Part shown: in pieces, positions 7,461-15,007 of the stretch
Layout of the letters: each line of letters opens with the position of its first letter
Numbering within the stretch: the first letter of the stretch is position 1
Assembly: GCA_910584715.1 (NCBI GenBank)
Contig: CAJUAN010000021.1
Span: 1 to 45,914, forward strand
Reading direction: 5' to 3'
Length of the DNA stretch: 45,914 bases
From: an uncultured Oscillospiraceae bacterium
GTDB taxonomy: Bacteria > Bacillota > Clostridia > Oscillospirales > Ruminococcaceae
Notes under the pieces: model-generated
Told to the model about the DNA's origin: nothing
The model's input: the letters and a program-made list of their open reading frames with translations, nothing else
Database searches by the model: none
Translations under genes and position numbers: made by a program

Positions 7461-8012
7461 TTAGCCCACGCCGATTTCCCGATTATTTTTCACCGAGTAC
7501 AGATAATGCGGCATATCCTCACCACGATAATGCTTTATCATAACGCCCTCCCGTTTTGTCATACCGTTACGCGCGGCGACGTTTTGGGAGGGTATATTTG
7601 TGTCCCTGATAATAGAGCAGACTTCTTCTGCGCCAAGCTTTGCAAATGCATAATTCTTACAGGCGGCAGCGGCTTCCGAAGCATAACCCATATGCCAGTA
7701 TTTACGTTGGAATAAATAACCGACCTCCAGCATCTCAATGCCGTTCCAATCCTGCATTGTCAGACCGCATTGACCTATCATCCGGTCTGTTTCTTTAAGT
7801 ACAGCCGCCCACAAGCCAAAGCCGTATTTACCGTATCTTGCAAGTTGCTTGTCAAGCCACTCCTGTACCATATTATCGTCAAACGCGCCATTGTAGGCGT
7901 ACATGGCTTCCTCGTCCTGCAAAATACTGCACAGAGAGTCATAATCAAACTGCGTCATTTCACGAAGATACAGCCGCTTTGTTTCGAGTATTATGATACC
8001 ATTTTTAAACAT
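7461..8012 (-). CDS. GNAT N-acetyltransferase (RimJ/RimL type)
   Basis: A 183-residue protein with the RimJ/RimL layout: an N-terminal strand (LETKRLYLREM), the central beta sheet (GQCGLTMQDWNGIEMLEVGY) and the acetyl-CoA-binding region (WHMGYASEAAAACKNYAF). It ends with the variable alpha/beta arm typical of the family. Translation starts at ATG 8012 after AGGAG. It should transfer acetyl groups from acetyl-CoA to an amine; the substrate is unknown. A decayed relative of this gene occurs at 14.67 kb. Confidence 0.85.
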   Translation of the reverse strand: MFKNGIIILETKRLYLREMTQFDYDSLCSILQDEEAMYAYNGAFDDNMVQEWLDKQLARYGKYGFGLWAAVLKETDRMIGQCGLTMQDWNGIEMLEVGYLFQRKYWHMGYASEAAAACKNYAFAKLGAEEVCSIIRDTNIPSQNVAARNGMTKREGVMIKHYRGEDMPHYLYSVKNNREIGVG

Positions 8013-8187
8013 TTTCTCCAGCTCCTGTTTTCAATTTTTACATACCGCGTTTTCAGACCTCAGAATTTCCCGAGTGCGTTATATGGCTTGTTTGCCTCAT
8101 TATAACATAAATTTAACGTAAAATAAATATACAATATGTACAAAAGGAAATACGGAATTTACCGTAAAAAATAATTTGAAAAAACTA

Positions 8188-8216
8188 TTGGCAAATTCGA
8201 AAGAATATGCTATACT
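8188..8216 (+). promoter_or_regulatory. fhs promoter
   Basis: TTGGCA (8188-8193), 17 bases, then TATACT (8211-8216). It lies 33 bases before the fhs ATG. Confidence 0.8.
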
Positions 8217-8249
8217 GTATTTATTATCTTTTTCGGGGGGAATTTTTCC

Positions 8250-9929
8250 ATGTTAACTGATATTGAGATTGCTCAGCAGGCAAAAATGCTTAAAATAGGC
8301 AGGATAGCCGAAAATCTCGGCATTTCGGAGGACGATATCGAGCCTTACGGTCACTATAAGGCCAAGCTTTCCGAAGAGCTTTACACCAAAACCGCTTCAA
8401 ATCCCGACGGCAAGCTTATTCTTGTTACCGCTATCAATCCCACTCCCGCGGGAGAGGGAAAGACCACCATGTCTGTGGGACTTGCGGAGGCAATGGCTAA
8501 GATCGGCAAAAACGCGGTGCTGGCTCTCCGTGAACCGTCTCTCGGCCCCGTTTTCGGCATCAAGGGAGGAGCGGCAGGCGGCGGCTACGCCCAGGTCGTA
8601 CCCATGGAGGACATCAATCTTCACTTTACCGGCGATATGCACGCTATTACAGCGGCGAACAATCTTCTCTGCGCATTGCTTGATAACCATATGCAGCAGG
8701 GAAACGCTCTCGGCATAGACCAGCGCAGGATCATGATAGACCGCTGTCTCGACATGAACGACCGCGCTCTCCGTAATGTTGTTGTGGGACTTGGCGGAAA
8801 GGTCAACGGAGTGCCCCGTCAGGACGGTTTCAGAATTACTGTAGCCTCCGAGGTAATGGCGATACTGTGCCTTGCCTCTGACTTGACCGACCTGAAAGAA
8901 CGTCTGGGACGTATCCTTGTCGCCTACACCTATGACGGAAATCCCGTCTATGCCCGCGATCTGGGCGCCCACGGAGCGATGACTGCTCTCTTGAAGGACG
9001 CGCTTAAACCCAACCTTGTACAGACGCTGGAAAATACCCCCGCAATAATGCACGGAGGTCCTTTCGCAAATATTGCTCACGGTTGCAATTCTGTAAGAGC
9101 AACAAAGCTTGCCCTAAAGCTTGGGGACTACTGCATAACCGAAGCAGGCTTCGGCGCGGATTTGGGCGCGGAAAAATTTTTTGATATAAAGTGCCGTTTT
9201 GCGGGACTGAAACCGTCCTGTACGGTTCTGGTGGCTACGATACGCGCTTTGAAGTACAACGGCGGCGTTCCCAAGGCTGAGCTTACGACCGAGAATGTTG
9301 AGGCTCTTAAAAAGGGTATCGTAAATCTTAAAACCCATATTGAGAATATTCACAAATTCGGCGTACCCGTTGTTGTGGCGATAAACCGTTTCCATACCGA
9401 TACGGACGCCGAGATCAAGGTAATAAAGGATTTCTGCGCTGAAATGGGCGTGGAAGTTTCTCTTGCGGAGGTATTCGCAAAGGGCGGCGAGGGCGGTACA
9501 GACCTTGCGGAAAAGGTGTGCGCTACCATTGAGAAATGCGACGGCTGTCAGACCAACTTCAAGCCGTTGTACGACGAAAAGCTTCCCATTAAGGAAAAGA
9601 TCGGTATAATTGCGAAAGAGATATACCGAGCCGACGGCGTGAACTTTACGGCTCAGGCCGAAAAAGCGATAAAGGAAATAGAAAACCTCGGCTTCGGGGA
9701 GACTCCCGTTTGCGTGGCAAAGACCCAGTATTCCCTTTCGGACGACCCGACTAAGCTGGGCAAGCCCGAAAACTTTGTGATAACCGTCCGGGACGTTAAG
9801 CTTTCCGCAGGAGCGGGATTCGTGGTTGCTCTGACGGGCGATATCATGGTAATGCCGGGACTTCCCAAGGCTCCCGCAGCGCTGAAAATAGACTGCGACA
9901 ACGACGGAAATATTTCGGGACTTTTCTAA
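8250..9929 (+). CDS. fhs: Formate--tetrahydrofolate ligase
   Basis: A 559-residue protein, essentially the standard length. It joins formate to tetrahydrofolate using ATP, giving 10-formyl-THF for purine synthesis and one-carbon metabolism in the cytosol. The family P-loop TPAGEGKTT is at about residues 65-73. Other conserved blocks follow: REPSLGPVFGIKGGAAGGGY, GDMHAITAANNL, HGGPFANIAHGCNS and the C-terminal GDIMVMPGLPKAPAA. It has its own promoter. Its stop lies only 10 bases before the preQ1-like aptamer, so that leader's terminator is also the first terminator reached by fhs transcripts. Confidence 0.98.
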   Translation: MLTDIEIAQQAKMLKIGRIAENLGISEDDIEPYGHYKAKLSEELYTKTASNPDGKLILVTAINPTPAGEGKTTMSVGLAEAMAKIGKNAVLALREPSLGPVFGIKGGAAGGGYAQVVPMEDINLHFTGDMHAITAANNLLCALLDNHMQQGNALGIDQRRIMIDRCLDMNDRALRNVVVGLGGKVNGVPRQDGFRITVASEVMAILCLASDLTDLKERLGRILVAYTYDGNPVYARDLGAHGAMTALLKDALKPNLVQTLENTPAIMHGGPFANIAHGCNSVRATKLALKLGDYCITEAGFGADLGAEKFFDIKCRFAGLKPSCTVLVATIRALKYNGGVPKAELTTENVEALKKGIVNLKTHIENIHKFGVPVVVAINRFHTDTDAEIKVIKDFCAEMGVEVSLAEVFAKGGEGGTDLAEKVCATIEKCDGCQTNFKPLYDEKLPIKEKIGIIAKEIYRADGVNFTAQAEKAIKEIENLGFGETPVCVAKTQYSLSDDPTKLGKPENFVITVRDVKLSAGAGFVVALTGDIMVMPGLPKAPAALKIDCDNDGNISGLF

Positions 9930-9939
9930 AAAGCTATAA

Positions 9940-10048
9940 ACGCGGTTCATTTGTACCTTCCCGCGTAAAACACCAAGGTGTTTCAAACCAAAACCGGGAC
10001 TACGCTTGATCATTCGGGCGCGGCTCAGGCTGCGCCTGTTTTTTGTTT
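9940..10048 (+). promoter_or_regulatory. preQ1-I-like riboswitch with intrinsic terminator
   Basis: Stem ACGCGG (9940-9945) pairs with CCGCGT (9961-9966). The loop starts with UUC, and the tail runs AAAACACCAAGG (9967-9978). The tail CAA (9974-9976) can pair with UUG (9951-9953), or AAGGT with ACCTT (9955-9959), giving the pseudoknot of preQ1-I aptamers. The loop is about three bases longer than in the Bacillus queC aptamer as I recall it. Downstream, 10017-10036 forms an eight-base-pair stem with a TCAG loop followed by TGTTTTTTGTTTTT. Its place before queD supports control of queuosine precursor synthesis by premature termination. Confidence 0.6.
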
Positions 10049-10065
10049 TTAGTGGGGGAATTTTT

Positions 10066-10485
10066 ATGTACATTTTAAAAGCCGAAGCCGCTTTCGACAG
10101 CGCGCATTTTCTAAGCGGTTATAATGGTAAGTGCGCAAATCTTCATGGGCACCGCTGGGTGATTTCCGCAGAGATAGCTTCCGAAAGCCTTATTTCGGAG
10201 GGACAGTGCCGCGGCATGGTAACGGATTTCGGCGACATCAGGCGTGATTTAAAAAACCTCGCGGAGGAGTTCGACCACGCTTTTATTTATGAAAATGGGA
10301 CTTTAAAAAGCACGACGGTCGCGGCGTTGAACGAGGAAAATTTTCGTCTTATCAAGGTGGATTTCCGTCCCACGGCTGAAAATTTTGCGGAGTATTTTTA
10401 TAACCGCCTTTCCCAAATGGGCTATAATGTGGGCAGCGTAACGGTTTACGAAACGCCCAATAATTCCGCGACTTTTATGGATTAA
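10066..10485 (+). CDS. queD: 6-carboxy-5,6,7,8-tetrahydropterin synthase
   Basis: A 139-residue protein of the PTPS/QueD family. It converts dihydroneopterin triphosphate to 6-carboxytetrahydropterin, the second step toward preQ0 after FolE. The zinc histidines are visible in FDSAHFLSG and NLHGHRW, with the catalytic Cys just before in GKCANLHGH. The C-terminal V-Y-E-T-P motif carries the pterin-anchoring Glu. ATG 10066 is preferred over an in-frame ATG at 10006, because the extra 20 codons would run through the riboswitch terminator and a GGGGGA site precedes 10066. First gene of the que cluster. Confidence 0.95.
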   Translation: MYILKAEAAFDSAHFLSGYNGKCANLHGHRWVISAEIASESLISEGQCRGMVTDFGDIRRDLKNLAEEFDHAFIYENGTLKSTTVAALNEENFRLIKVDFRPTAENFAEYFYNRLSQMGYNVGSVTVYETPNNSATFMD

Positions 10486-10506
10486 CGCCGTATCTAAAAA
10501 TAAACT

Positions 10507-10587
10507 TTTGTAGGGGCGGGGTCTCCCCGCCCGTGGCATCCAATAATTGCAGCGTAACCACGGGACGGGAAACCCGTCCCCTACAAA
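10507..10587. repeat. Cloverleaf-like palindromic repeat element
   Basis: An 81-base element between queD and queE. The outer arms TTTGTAGGGG and CCCCTACAAA (10507-10516, 10578-10587) are perfect. The inner arms CCCGTGG and CCACGGG (10530-10536, 10558-10564) are also perfect. Each end can instead fold as its own hairpin: GGGGCGGG with CCCCGCCC, and GGGACGGG with CCCGTCCC. This resembles small dispersed palindromic or MITE-like elements common between genes in Firmicutes. Confidence 0.75.
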
Positions 10588-10631
10588 TTTTGTCAAGATT
10601 TTTTTATGTACTGCTATAAAAGGAGAAAATT

Positions 10632-11300
10632 ATGTACACATATAAAATTGCCGAGACCTTTTCCAGCATTAACGGCGAGGGTACTCATGCGGGACAGTTG
10701 GCGTTCTTTGTGCGCTTTACGGGGTGCAACCTGAACTGTTCCTACTGCGACACAAAATGGGCGAACGTCCCGGACGCGCCCTATACCGAAATGACAGCCG
10801 ACGAAATTCTGTCCGCGGTGCGGAAAAGCGGTATCCGGAACGTTACCGTAACGGGCGGCGAACCGCTTATTCAGCCCAACATTATCCCGCTTCTAAAAAT
10901 GCTCTGCGGGGACGGACGTTACGTTGAGATAGAGACAAACGGCTCTGCGGACGTTTCCGAGGTTGTGAGGATAGGAGAGAACCGTCCTGCCCTGACAATG
11001 GACTATAAGCTGCCGTCAAGCGGTATGGAGAGCTTTATGCGTACCGAAAATTTTGCCCTCCTTGACGCGCGTGACACGGTTAAATTTGTCTCGGGCAGCC
11101 GCGCCGATCTGGAACGCGCTCTTGAAATTATTCGGGAGTACGGTCTTATCGGAAAATGCGCGGTCTATCTGAGTCCCGTTTTCGGCAGACTGGAGCCTGC
11201 TGAAATTGTGGAATTTATGCTTGCCCACAGGCTGAACGGGGTGAACGTCCAGCTGCAAATGCACAAGTTTATCTGGGACCCCAACGCAAGAGGAGTGTAG
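10632..11300 (+). CDS. queE: 7-carboxy-7-deazaguanine synthase (radical SAM)
   Basis: A 222-residue radical SAM enzyme that rearranges 6-carboxytetrahydropterin to 7-carboxy-7-deazaguanine. The iron-sulfur motif CNLNCSYCDTKW (CxxxCxxC) lies near residues 31-42, preceded by the substrate region SINGEGTHAGQLAFFVRFTG. The SAM-binding VTVTGGEPLIQ follows at about residues 72-82. AGGAG lies just before the ATG. It follows queD after the palindromic repeat and belongs to the same pathway. Confidence 0.95.
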   Translation: MYTYKIAETFSSINGEGTHAGQLAFFVRFTGCNLNCSYCDTKWANVPDAPYTEMTADEILSAVRKSGIRNVTVTGGEPLIQPNIIPLLKMLCGDGRYVEIETNGSADVSEVVRIGENRPALTMDYKLPSSGMESFMRTENFALLDARDTVKFVSGSRADLERALEIIREYGLIGKCAVYLSPVFGRLEPAEIVEFMLAHRLNGVNVQLQMHKFIWDPNARGV

Positions 11301-11301
11301 G

Positions 11302-11336
11302 CAGTTGACAGTTTATAGTGTACAGTTGACAGTTAT
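11302..11336. repeat. Short direct repeat CAGTTGACAGTT
   Basis: CAGTTGACAGTT occurs at 11302-11313 and again at 11323-11334, offset by 21 bases. It fills the gap between queE and the LRR-like gene. A similar CTGTCAAC string occurs near 31.6 kb. It could mark an insertion or slippage site. Confidence 0.5.
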
Positions 11337-11353
11337 TTTGGGAGGGATTTTTT

Positions 11354-11955
11354 ATGCGTAAGAAAATTATTTTGGGTATTGTCGTTTTGGCGGCAATTGT
11401 CGGCGCGGTTTATTTTAATATGAATTATGCGATAGTTTATGAAGACCGTGGAACAAAAAAATGTATTGTCAGCGCAGACGTCACGGAAATTATAGATAAA
11501 AAATATGATTGGGAGACATTTGTAAAATGTACGCCAAGTCTAAAAAGCTGACAAAGCTTAAAAGCATACAGCTTATAGCGGAAGAAGATATGAATCTGAA
11601 ATATCTTTCCAAAATGAAAAATTTGAATGAACTTACAATTCTTTATTTTGACAGTTATAATGAATGTAAAGTTAAATTTGAAACGCTGCCCAATTTACCG
11701 AATTTAAAGAAATTATTTCTGATGGATCTTAAGTTTGAAGGGTATCAAACGCATTTTACGCTGCCGGACGGTATTGAATATAATTTTGACAGTATAGAGA
11801 CACTTGTGATATACGGCAACCAATATTTTGATATTGATTGTTTAAAACATTTTAAAAAACTGAAAAACTTAGAAATTGCTACGGATAATCTAAAATTAAC
11901 CGACGAACAAATTGAGGAATTGCAGTCGCGAGGAATAACCGTGAAATTTTTATAA
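11354..11955 (+). pseudogene. Membrane-anchored LRR-like protein, frameshifted
   Basis: Two overlapping frames look like one gene. The first (11354-11551, ATG after GGGAGGG) has an N-terminal signal or membrane anchor (KKIILGIVVLAAIVGAVYF), then turns into nonsense. The second (open from about 11509 to 11955) continues with leucine-rich repeats such as LKYLSKMKNLNELTIL and LKHFKKLKNLEIATDN. One extra A in the AAAA run at 11523-11526 would join them as ...DWETFVKMYAKSKKLT.... So either a base was lost, the sequence has an error, or a -1 shift is used. The intact protein would have about 200 residues, probably facing outside. It is much more A/T-rich than its neighbours, suggesting a later insertion into the que cluster. 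Confidence 0.65.
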
Positions 11956-11968
11956 ACGGAGGAACATT

Positions 11969-12553
11969 ATGGATAAAATAAATTACGCCAAAATAGAAAA
12001 ACATATCCGCGGAATTTTGGAGGCTCTGGGGGACGACCCCGACCGGGAGGGACTGCGTGAGACCCCTGCCCGCGTGGCGAAAATGTACGGCGAGGTTTTC
12101 GAGGGAATGAACTACACCAACGCCGAGATCGCGGAGATGTTCGGCAAGTCCTTTGAGACGGGGTACACGGAAAACGACATTGTTATCGTGCGGGACATTG
12201 AGGTGTTTTCCTACTGTGAGCACCACCTTGCGCTGATGTACGATATGAAAGTCACGGTCGCGTACATTCCCAAGGGACGGGTTCTGGGACTTTCCAAAAT
12301 CGCCCGTATCGCGGATATGGCGGCGAAGCGGCTGCAATTGCAGGAGCGTCTTGGCGCGGACATTGCGGAAATAATGACGCTTGCAAGCGGCTCGGAGGAC
12401 GTGGCTGTTTTCATTGAGGCAAGCCATAGCTGCATGACCGCACGGGGGATAAAAAAGCCTTCCGCCCAAACCTCAACGGTGACCCTGCGGGGACGGTTCA
12501 ACACAGATGCCGCGCTGCAAAACAGGCTGTTCAATCAGGTGACCGTAAAATGA
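11969..12553 (+). CDS. folE: GTP cyclohydrolase I
   Basis: A 194-residue FolE. It opens GTP to 7,8-dihydroneopterin triphosphate, the shared precursor of folate and of 7-deazaguanine. The zinc and active-site motif SYCEHHLALM, then IPKGRVLGLSKIARI and the C-terminal SHSCMTARGI (second Cys ligand) are all present. The start follows CGGAGG. Placed among que genes, it probably supplies this pathway. Its stop overlaps the next start by four bases (ATGA), so the ATPase is translationally coupled to it. Confidence 0.97.
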   Translation: MDKINYAKIEKHIRGILEALGDDPDREGLRETPARVAKMYGEVFEGMNYTNAEIAEMFGKSFETGYTENDIVIVRDIEVFSYCEHHLALMYDMKVTVAYIPKGRVLGLSKIARIADMAAKRLQLQERLGADIAEIMTLASGSEDVAVFIEASHSCMTARGIKKPSAQTSTVTLRGRFNTDAALQNRLFNQVTVK

Positions 12554-13308
12554 CAAGACGGTATGTTGACGAAATAATCATGAAAAGACCCGTGGATAAA
12601 AGCTCCTATTTGGCGGGGCTTCCCGCTGTCAGGTTCTTAGAGGAAAAAGGCTCCCTTGCCATTGATTCGGACGTGACCTTTTTAGTGGGCGAAAACGGTA
12701 CGGGGAAGTCCACTCTTATCGAAGCTATAGCGGTTGCGTGCGGCTTCAATCCCGAGGGCGGGACAAAAAATTTCAGCTTTTCCACGTCGGGTGAGGGCGA
12801 AAATTTTCACTCCGAGCTGTGGGAGCATATCACTGTCTCACGGAGCAGGTACCCCAAGGACGGCTTTTTCCTCCGCGCGGAAAGCTTTTTCAACGCGGCT
12901 ACCTATATTGACGAGCTGGATAAAATTCCCGCGGCAAGTCCGAAAATCATCGGCGGCTACGGCGGGAAATCGCTGCATGAGCAGTCCCACGGCGAAAGCT
13001 TTCTCGCTCTTGTCAGGAACCGTTTTTTCGGCGGCGGTCTATATATTCTGGACGAGCCGGAAGCCGCGCTGTCCCCAATGCGGCTGATGACCCTCATCGC
13101 GGAACTAAACAGGCTGGTGAAGCAGGATTCCCAGCTTATCATAGCGACTCATTCGCCCATACTGCTTGCGTTCCCGGGAGCGGCGGTATTACAGCTTTCC
13201 GAAAGCGGCATAGAGCGGGTCGGCTACAGAGATACGGAGCACTACCGTGTGACGCGGAGGTTTCTTGAAAATCCCGAAAAAATGATGAAATATCTTACGG
13301 AGGACTGA
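12550..13308 (+). CDS. AAA/ABC-like ATPase of unknown role (COG3910 type)
   Basis: A 252-residue soluble P-loop ATPase. Walker A is FLVGENGTGKSTLIEAI, a Q/lid region follows (YGGKSLHEQSHGESFLALV), Walker B is GLYILDEPEAALSP and the H-loop is LIIATHSP. The whole ABC head is present in a single short chain, with no membrane or DNA-binding domain. This resembles the predicted ATPases of COG3910 (AAA_21/AAA_23), whose function is unknown. It overlaps folE by four bases and lies just before queC, so it is co-expressed with 7-deazaguanine synthesis. A role in that pathway is possible but not shown by the sequence. Confidence 0.85.
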   Translation: MTRRYVDEIIMKRPVDKSSYLAGLPAVRFLEEKGSLAIDSDVTFLVGENGTGKSTLIEAIAVACGFNPEGGTKNFSFSTSGEGENFHSELWEHITVSRSRYPKDGFFLRAESFFNAATYIDELDKIPAASPKIIGGYGGKSLHEQSHGESFLALVRNRFFGGGLYILDEPEAALSPMRLMTLIAELNRLVKQDSQLIIATHSPILLAFPGAAVLQLSESGIERVGYRDTEHYRVTRRFLENPEKMMKYLTED

Positions 13309-13351
13309 TTTGTCCCTCAAAAATAAAAATTACGGAGGATAAGAGGATAAT

Positions 13352-14038
13352 ATGAAAGCGCTTGTTTTATTCAGCGGCGGCGTAGACAGCTCAACCTGTC
13401 TCGCGCTGGCGGTACAAAAATACGGAACTGAAAATGTCGTTGCTCTCTCCGTTTCCTACGGTCAGAAGCACACTAAAGAAATTATGGCGGCGGACGCTGT
13501 TGCGGACTTTTACGGCGTACAGCACATCAAGCTTGATTTGAGTACGATTTTCAAGTACAGCGATTGTTCTCTTTTGGAACAGTCGGACAAAGAGATACCC
13601 CACGAAAGCTACGCCGAGCAGCTTGAAAAGACGGACGGTTCGCCTGTCTCCACCTATGTGCCGTTTAGGAACGGTCTTTTTATCGCGGCGGCGGCGAGCG
13701 TCGCGCTTTCCAAGGGCTGCGGCGTAATTCTGTACGGAGCACACGCGGACGACTCCGCGGGGAACGCCTATCCCGACTGCTCCCCCGCCTTTAACGAGGC
13801 TATGAACAGAGCCGTCTGGGAGGGCAGCGGCGGACAGGTGAAACTAACGGCTCCCTTTGTGGGAATGAATAAATCCCAAGTGGTGAAAACCGGTCTGGAG
13901 CTTGGGGTACCTTACGAGCTGACATGGAGCTGCTACGAGGGCGGGGACGTTCCCTGCGGCGTTTGCGGCACCTGCCGCGACAGGCTTGCGGCGTTTAAAG
14001 AGAATGGGGTCAAAGACCCGCTTGCGGAGGAAATATGA
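13352..14038 (+). CDS. queC: 7-cyano-7-deazaguanine (preQ0) synthase
   Basis: A 228-residue protein of the PP-loop ATPase family. It converts 7-carboxy-7-deazaguanine to preQ0 using ATP and ammonia. The PP-loop SGGVDSS is at residues 8-14. YVPFRNGLFIAAAASVA and YGAHADDSAGNAYPDC follow, and the zinc cysteines lie in CYEGGDVPCGVCGTC near the C-terminus. AGGATAAGAGG precedes the ATG. Its stop overlaps the next start (ATGA). No queF is seen, so the step from preQ0 to preQ1 must be encoded elsewhere. A broken copy of its 3' end lies at 14.8 kb. Confidence 0.97.
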   Translation: MKALVLFSGGVDSSTCLALAVQKYGTENVVALSVSYGQKHTKEIMAADAVADFYGVQHIKLDLSTIFKYSDCSLLEQSDKEIPHESYAEQLEKTDGSPVSTYVPFRNGLFIAAAASVALSKGCGVILYGAHADDSAGNAYPDCSPAFNEAMNRAVWEGSGGQVKLTAPFVGMNKSQVVKTGLELGVPYELTWSCYEGGDVPCGVCGTCRDRLAAFKENGVKDPLAEEI

Positions 14039-14667
14039 TACCGTTAAATGAATACTTAAAAAATCCCTGCGGAACACTTTCTATCCCTTATTGGAAAAAC
14101 AAAAATATCATTACTCCCGAACATATTAAAGTTGTTCACCAAATAGATTATTCTGCGGAGGATTTTTCGGACTTTACCGACGAACCCTATTTCAGGCTTA
14201 TCCACAGGCTTGAAAGTATTGAAACGTTTTTCCTTGACGGTTTTTACGCGAGGACTGCCGAGCCGGAGGATATACCGCTGATAGTCGAGCTGATAAATAA
14301 GTCGTACATGGACATATCTGTGTCGCTCGAACAAATTTCGGCTCTTACACAGCTTGACGTTTATGACAAAAATCTTTGGATAATCGTATATGATAAAAAG
14401 ACTGATTCGGCCGTAGGCTGCGGTATTGCCGATTTTGACGGTGAGGCAAGGGAGGGTGTTCTTGAATGGATACAGATACTTCCCCAATACCGCGGCAGAA
14501 AAATAGGTCGGCTCATTGTCAGCGAACTGCTTTGCAGAATGATCGGAAAGGCCGATTTTGCAACGGTTTCGGGAAAGGTCAACAATGCTTCAAAGCCCGA
14601 AATTTTATATAGAAAATGCGGATTTACGGGGGACGATGTCTGGCATATTTTATGCAGAAAGGATTGA
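14035..14667 (+). CDS. GNAT-family acetyltransferase
   Basis: A 210-residue protein. The first about 75 residues (MIPLNEYLKNPCGTLSIPYW) form a conserved extension found in Firmicutes acetyltransferases. The GNAT fold follows from about residue 80 (YARTAEPEDIPLIVELINKS), with the acetyl-CoA loop QYRGRKIGRLIVSELL near residues 150-165. The start overlaps the queC stop by four bases, so the two are coupled. The substrate is unknown. No step of queuosine synthesis is known to need acetylation, so this may be only a transcriptional passenger. Confidence 0.85.
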   Translation: MIPLNEYLKNPCGTLSIPYWKNKNIITPEHIKVVHQIDYSAEDFSDFTDEPYFRLIHRLESIETFFLDGFYARTAEPEDIPLIVELINKSYMDISVSLEQISALTQLDVYDKNLWIIVYDKKTDSAVGCGIADFDGEAREGVLEWIQILPQYRGRKIGRLIVSELLCRMIGKADFATVSGKVNNASKPEILYRKCGFTGDDVWHILCRKD

Positions 14668-14671
14668 CTGT

Positions 14672-14795
14672 ATGAAGCAGAAAGAACGAATACTCGAAAC
14701 CGAAAAGTTCTCTCTGCGAAATTTTGCAGGACATGTAAGCTATGTACGCCTACAACGGCGCATTTAGCGATACCGAGGTACGAGAATTATTTTGA
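14672..14795 (+). pseudogene. Decayed GNAT acetyltransferase fragment
   Basis: ATG 14672 begins MKQKERILETEKFSLR, like the N-terminus of RimJ/RimL proteins. After a frame change the DNA encodes LCEILQDM, a TAA, then AMYAYNGAFSDTEV. The GNAT at 7.46 kb reads LCSILQDEEAMYAYNGAFDD at the matching place. The remnant thus carries a frameshift or deletion and a stop, and ends early with a TGA. It is a broken paralogue of that acetyltransferase. Confidence 0.75.
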
Positions 14796-14805
14796 CAAGC
14801 CAGCT

Positions 14806-14898
14806 TGCCCGCTGCAATATGAGTTGACATGGAGCTGCTGCGAGGGCGGGGACGGTCCCCTGCGGCGTTTGAAGCGAATGGATTTGCTGATCCGTTAA
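14806..14898 (+). pseudogene. queC: Broken duplicate of the queC 3' end
   Basis: The DNA from about 14818 reads TATGAGTTGACATGGAGCTG and continues GCGAGGGCGGGGACG, nearly identical to queC at about 13913-13950. queC contains GCGGCGTTT twice, 32 bases apart. The copy has only one GCGGCGTTT and then resumes with the sequence after the second, so the interval was deleted between direct repeats. The deletion destroys the frame and the zinc cysteines. This is a partial duplication of queC that has decayed. Confidence 0.75.
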
Positions 14899-14964
14899 AC
14901 GACATAAAGTCAAAAGCTTAATTGGCTGTCTTATAAGCCAAACAGTAAAAGTGCGGTAAAACAA

Positions 14965-15003
14965 AAAGCTTCCCGAACATATAAGAAGTGTTCGGGAAGC
15001 TTT
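14965..15003. terminator. Bidirectional terminator between the que region and the anti-sigma gene
   Basis: Perfect 15-base arms (14965-14979 and 14989-15003; AAAGCTTCCCGAACA) around a nine-base loop. The minus-strand side continues into TTTTTGTTTT, directly past the anti-sigma stop codon. Confidence 0.9.
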
Positions 15004-15007
15004 GACG

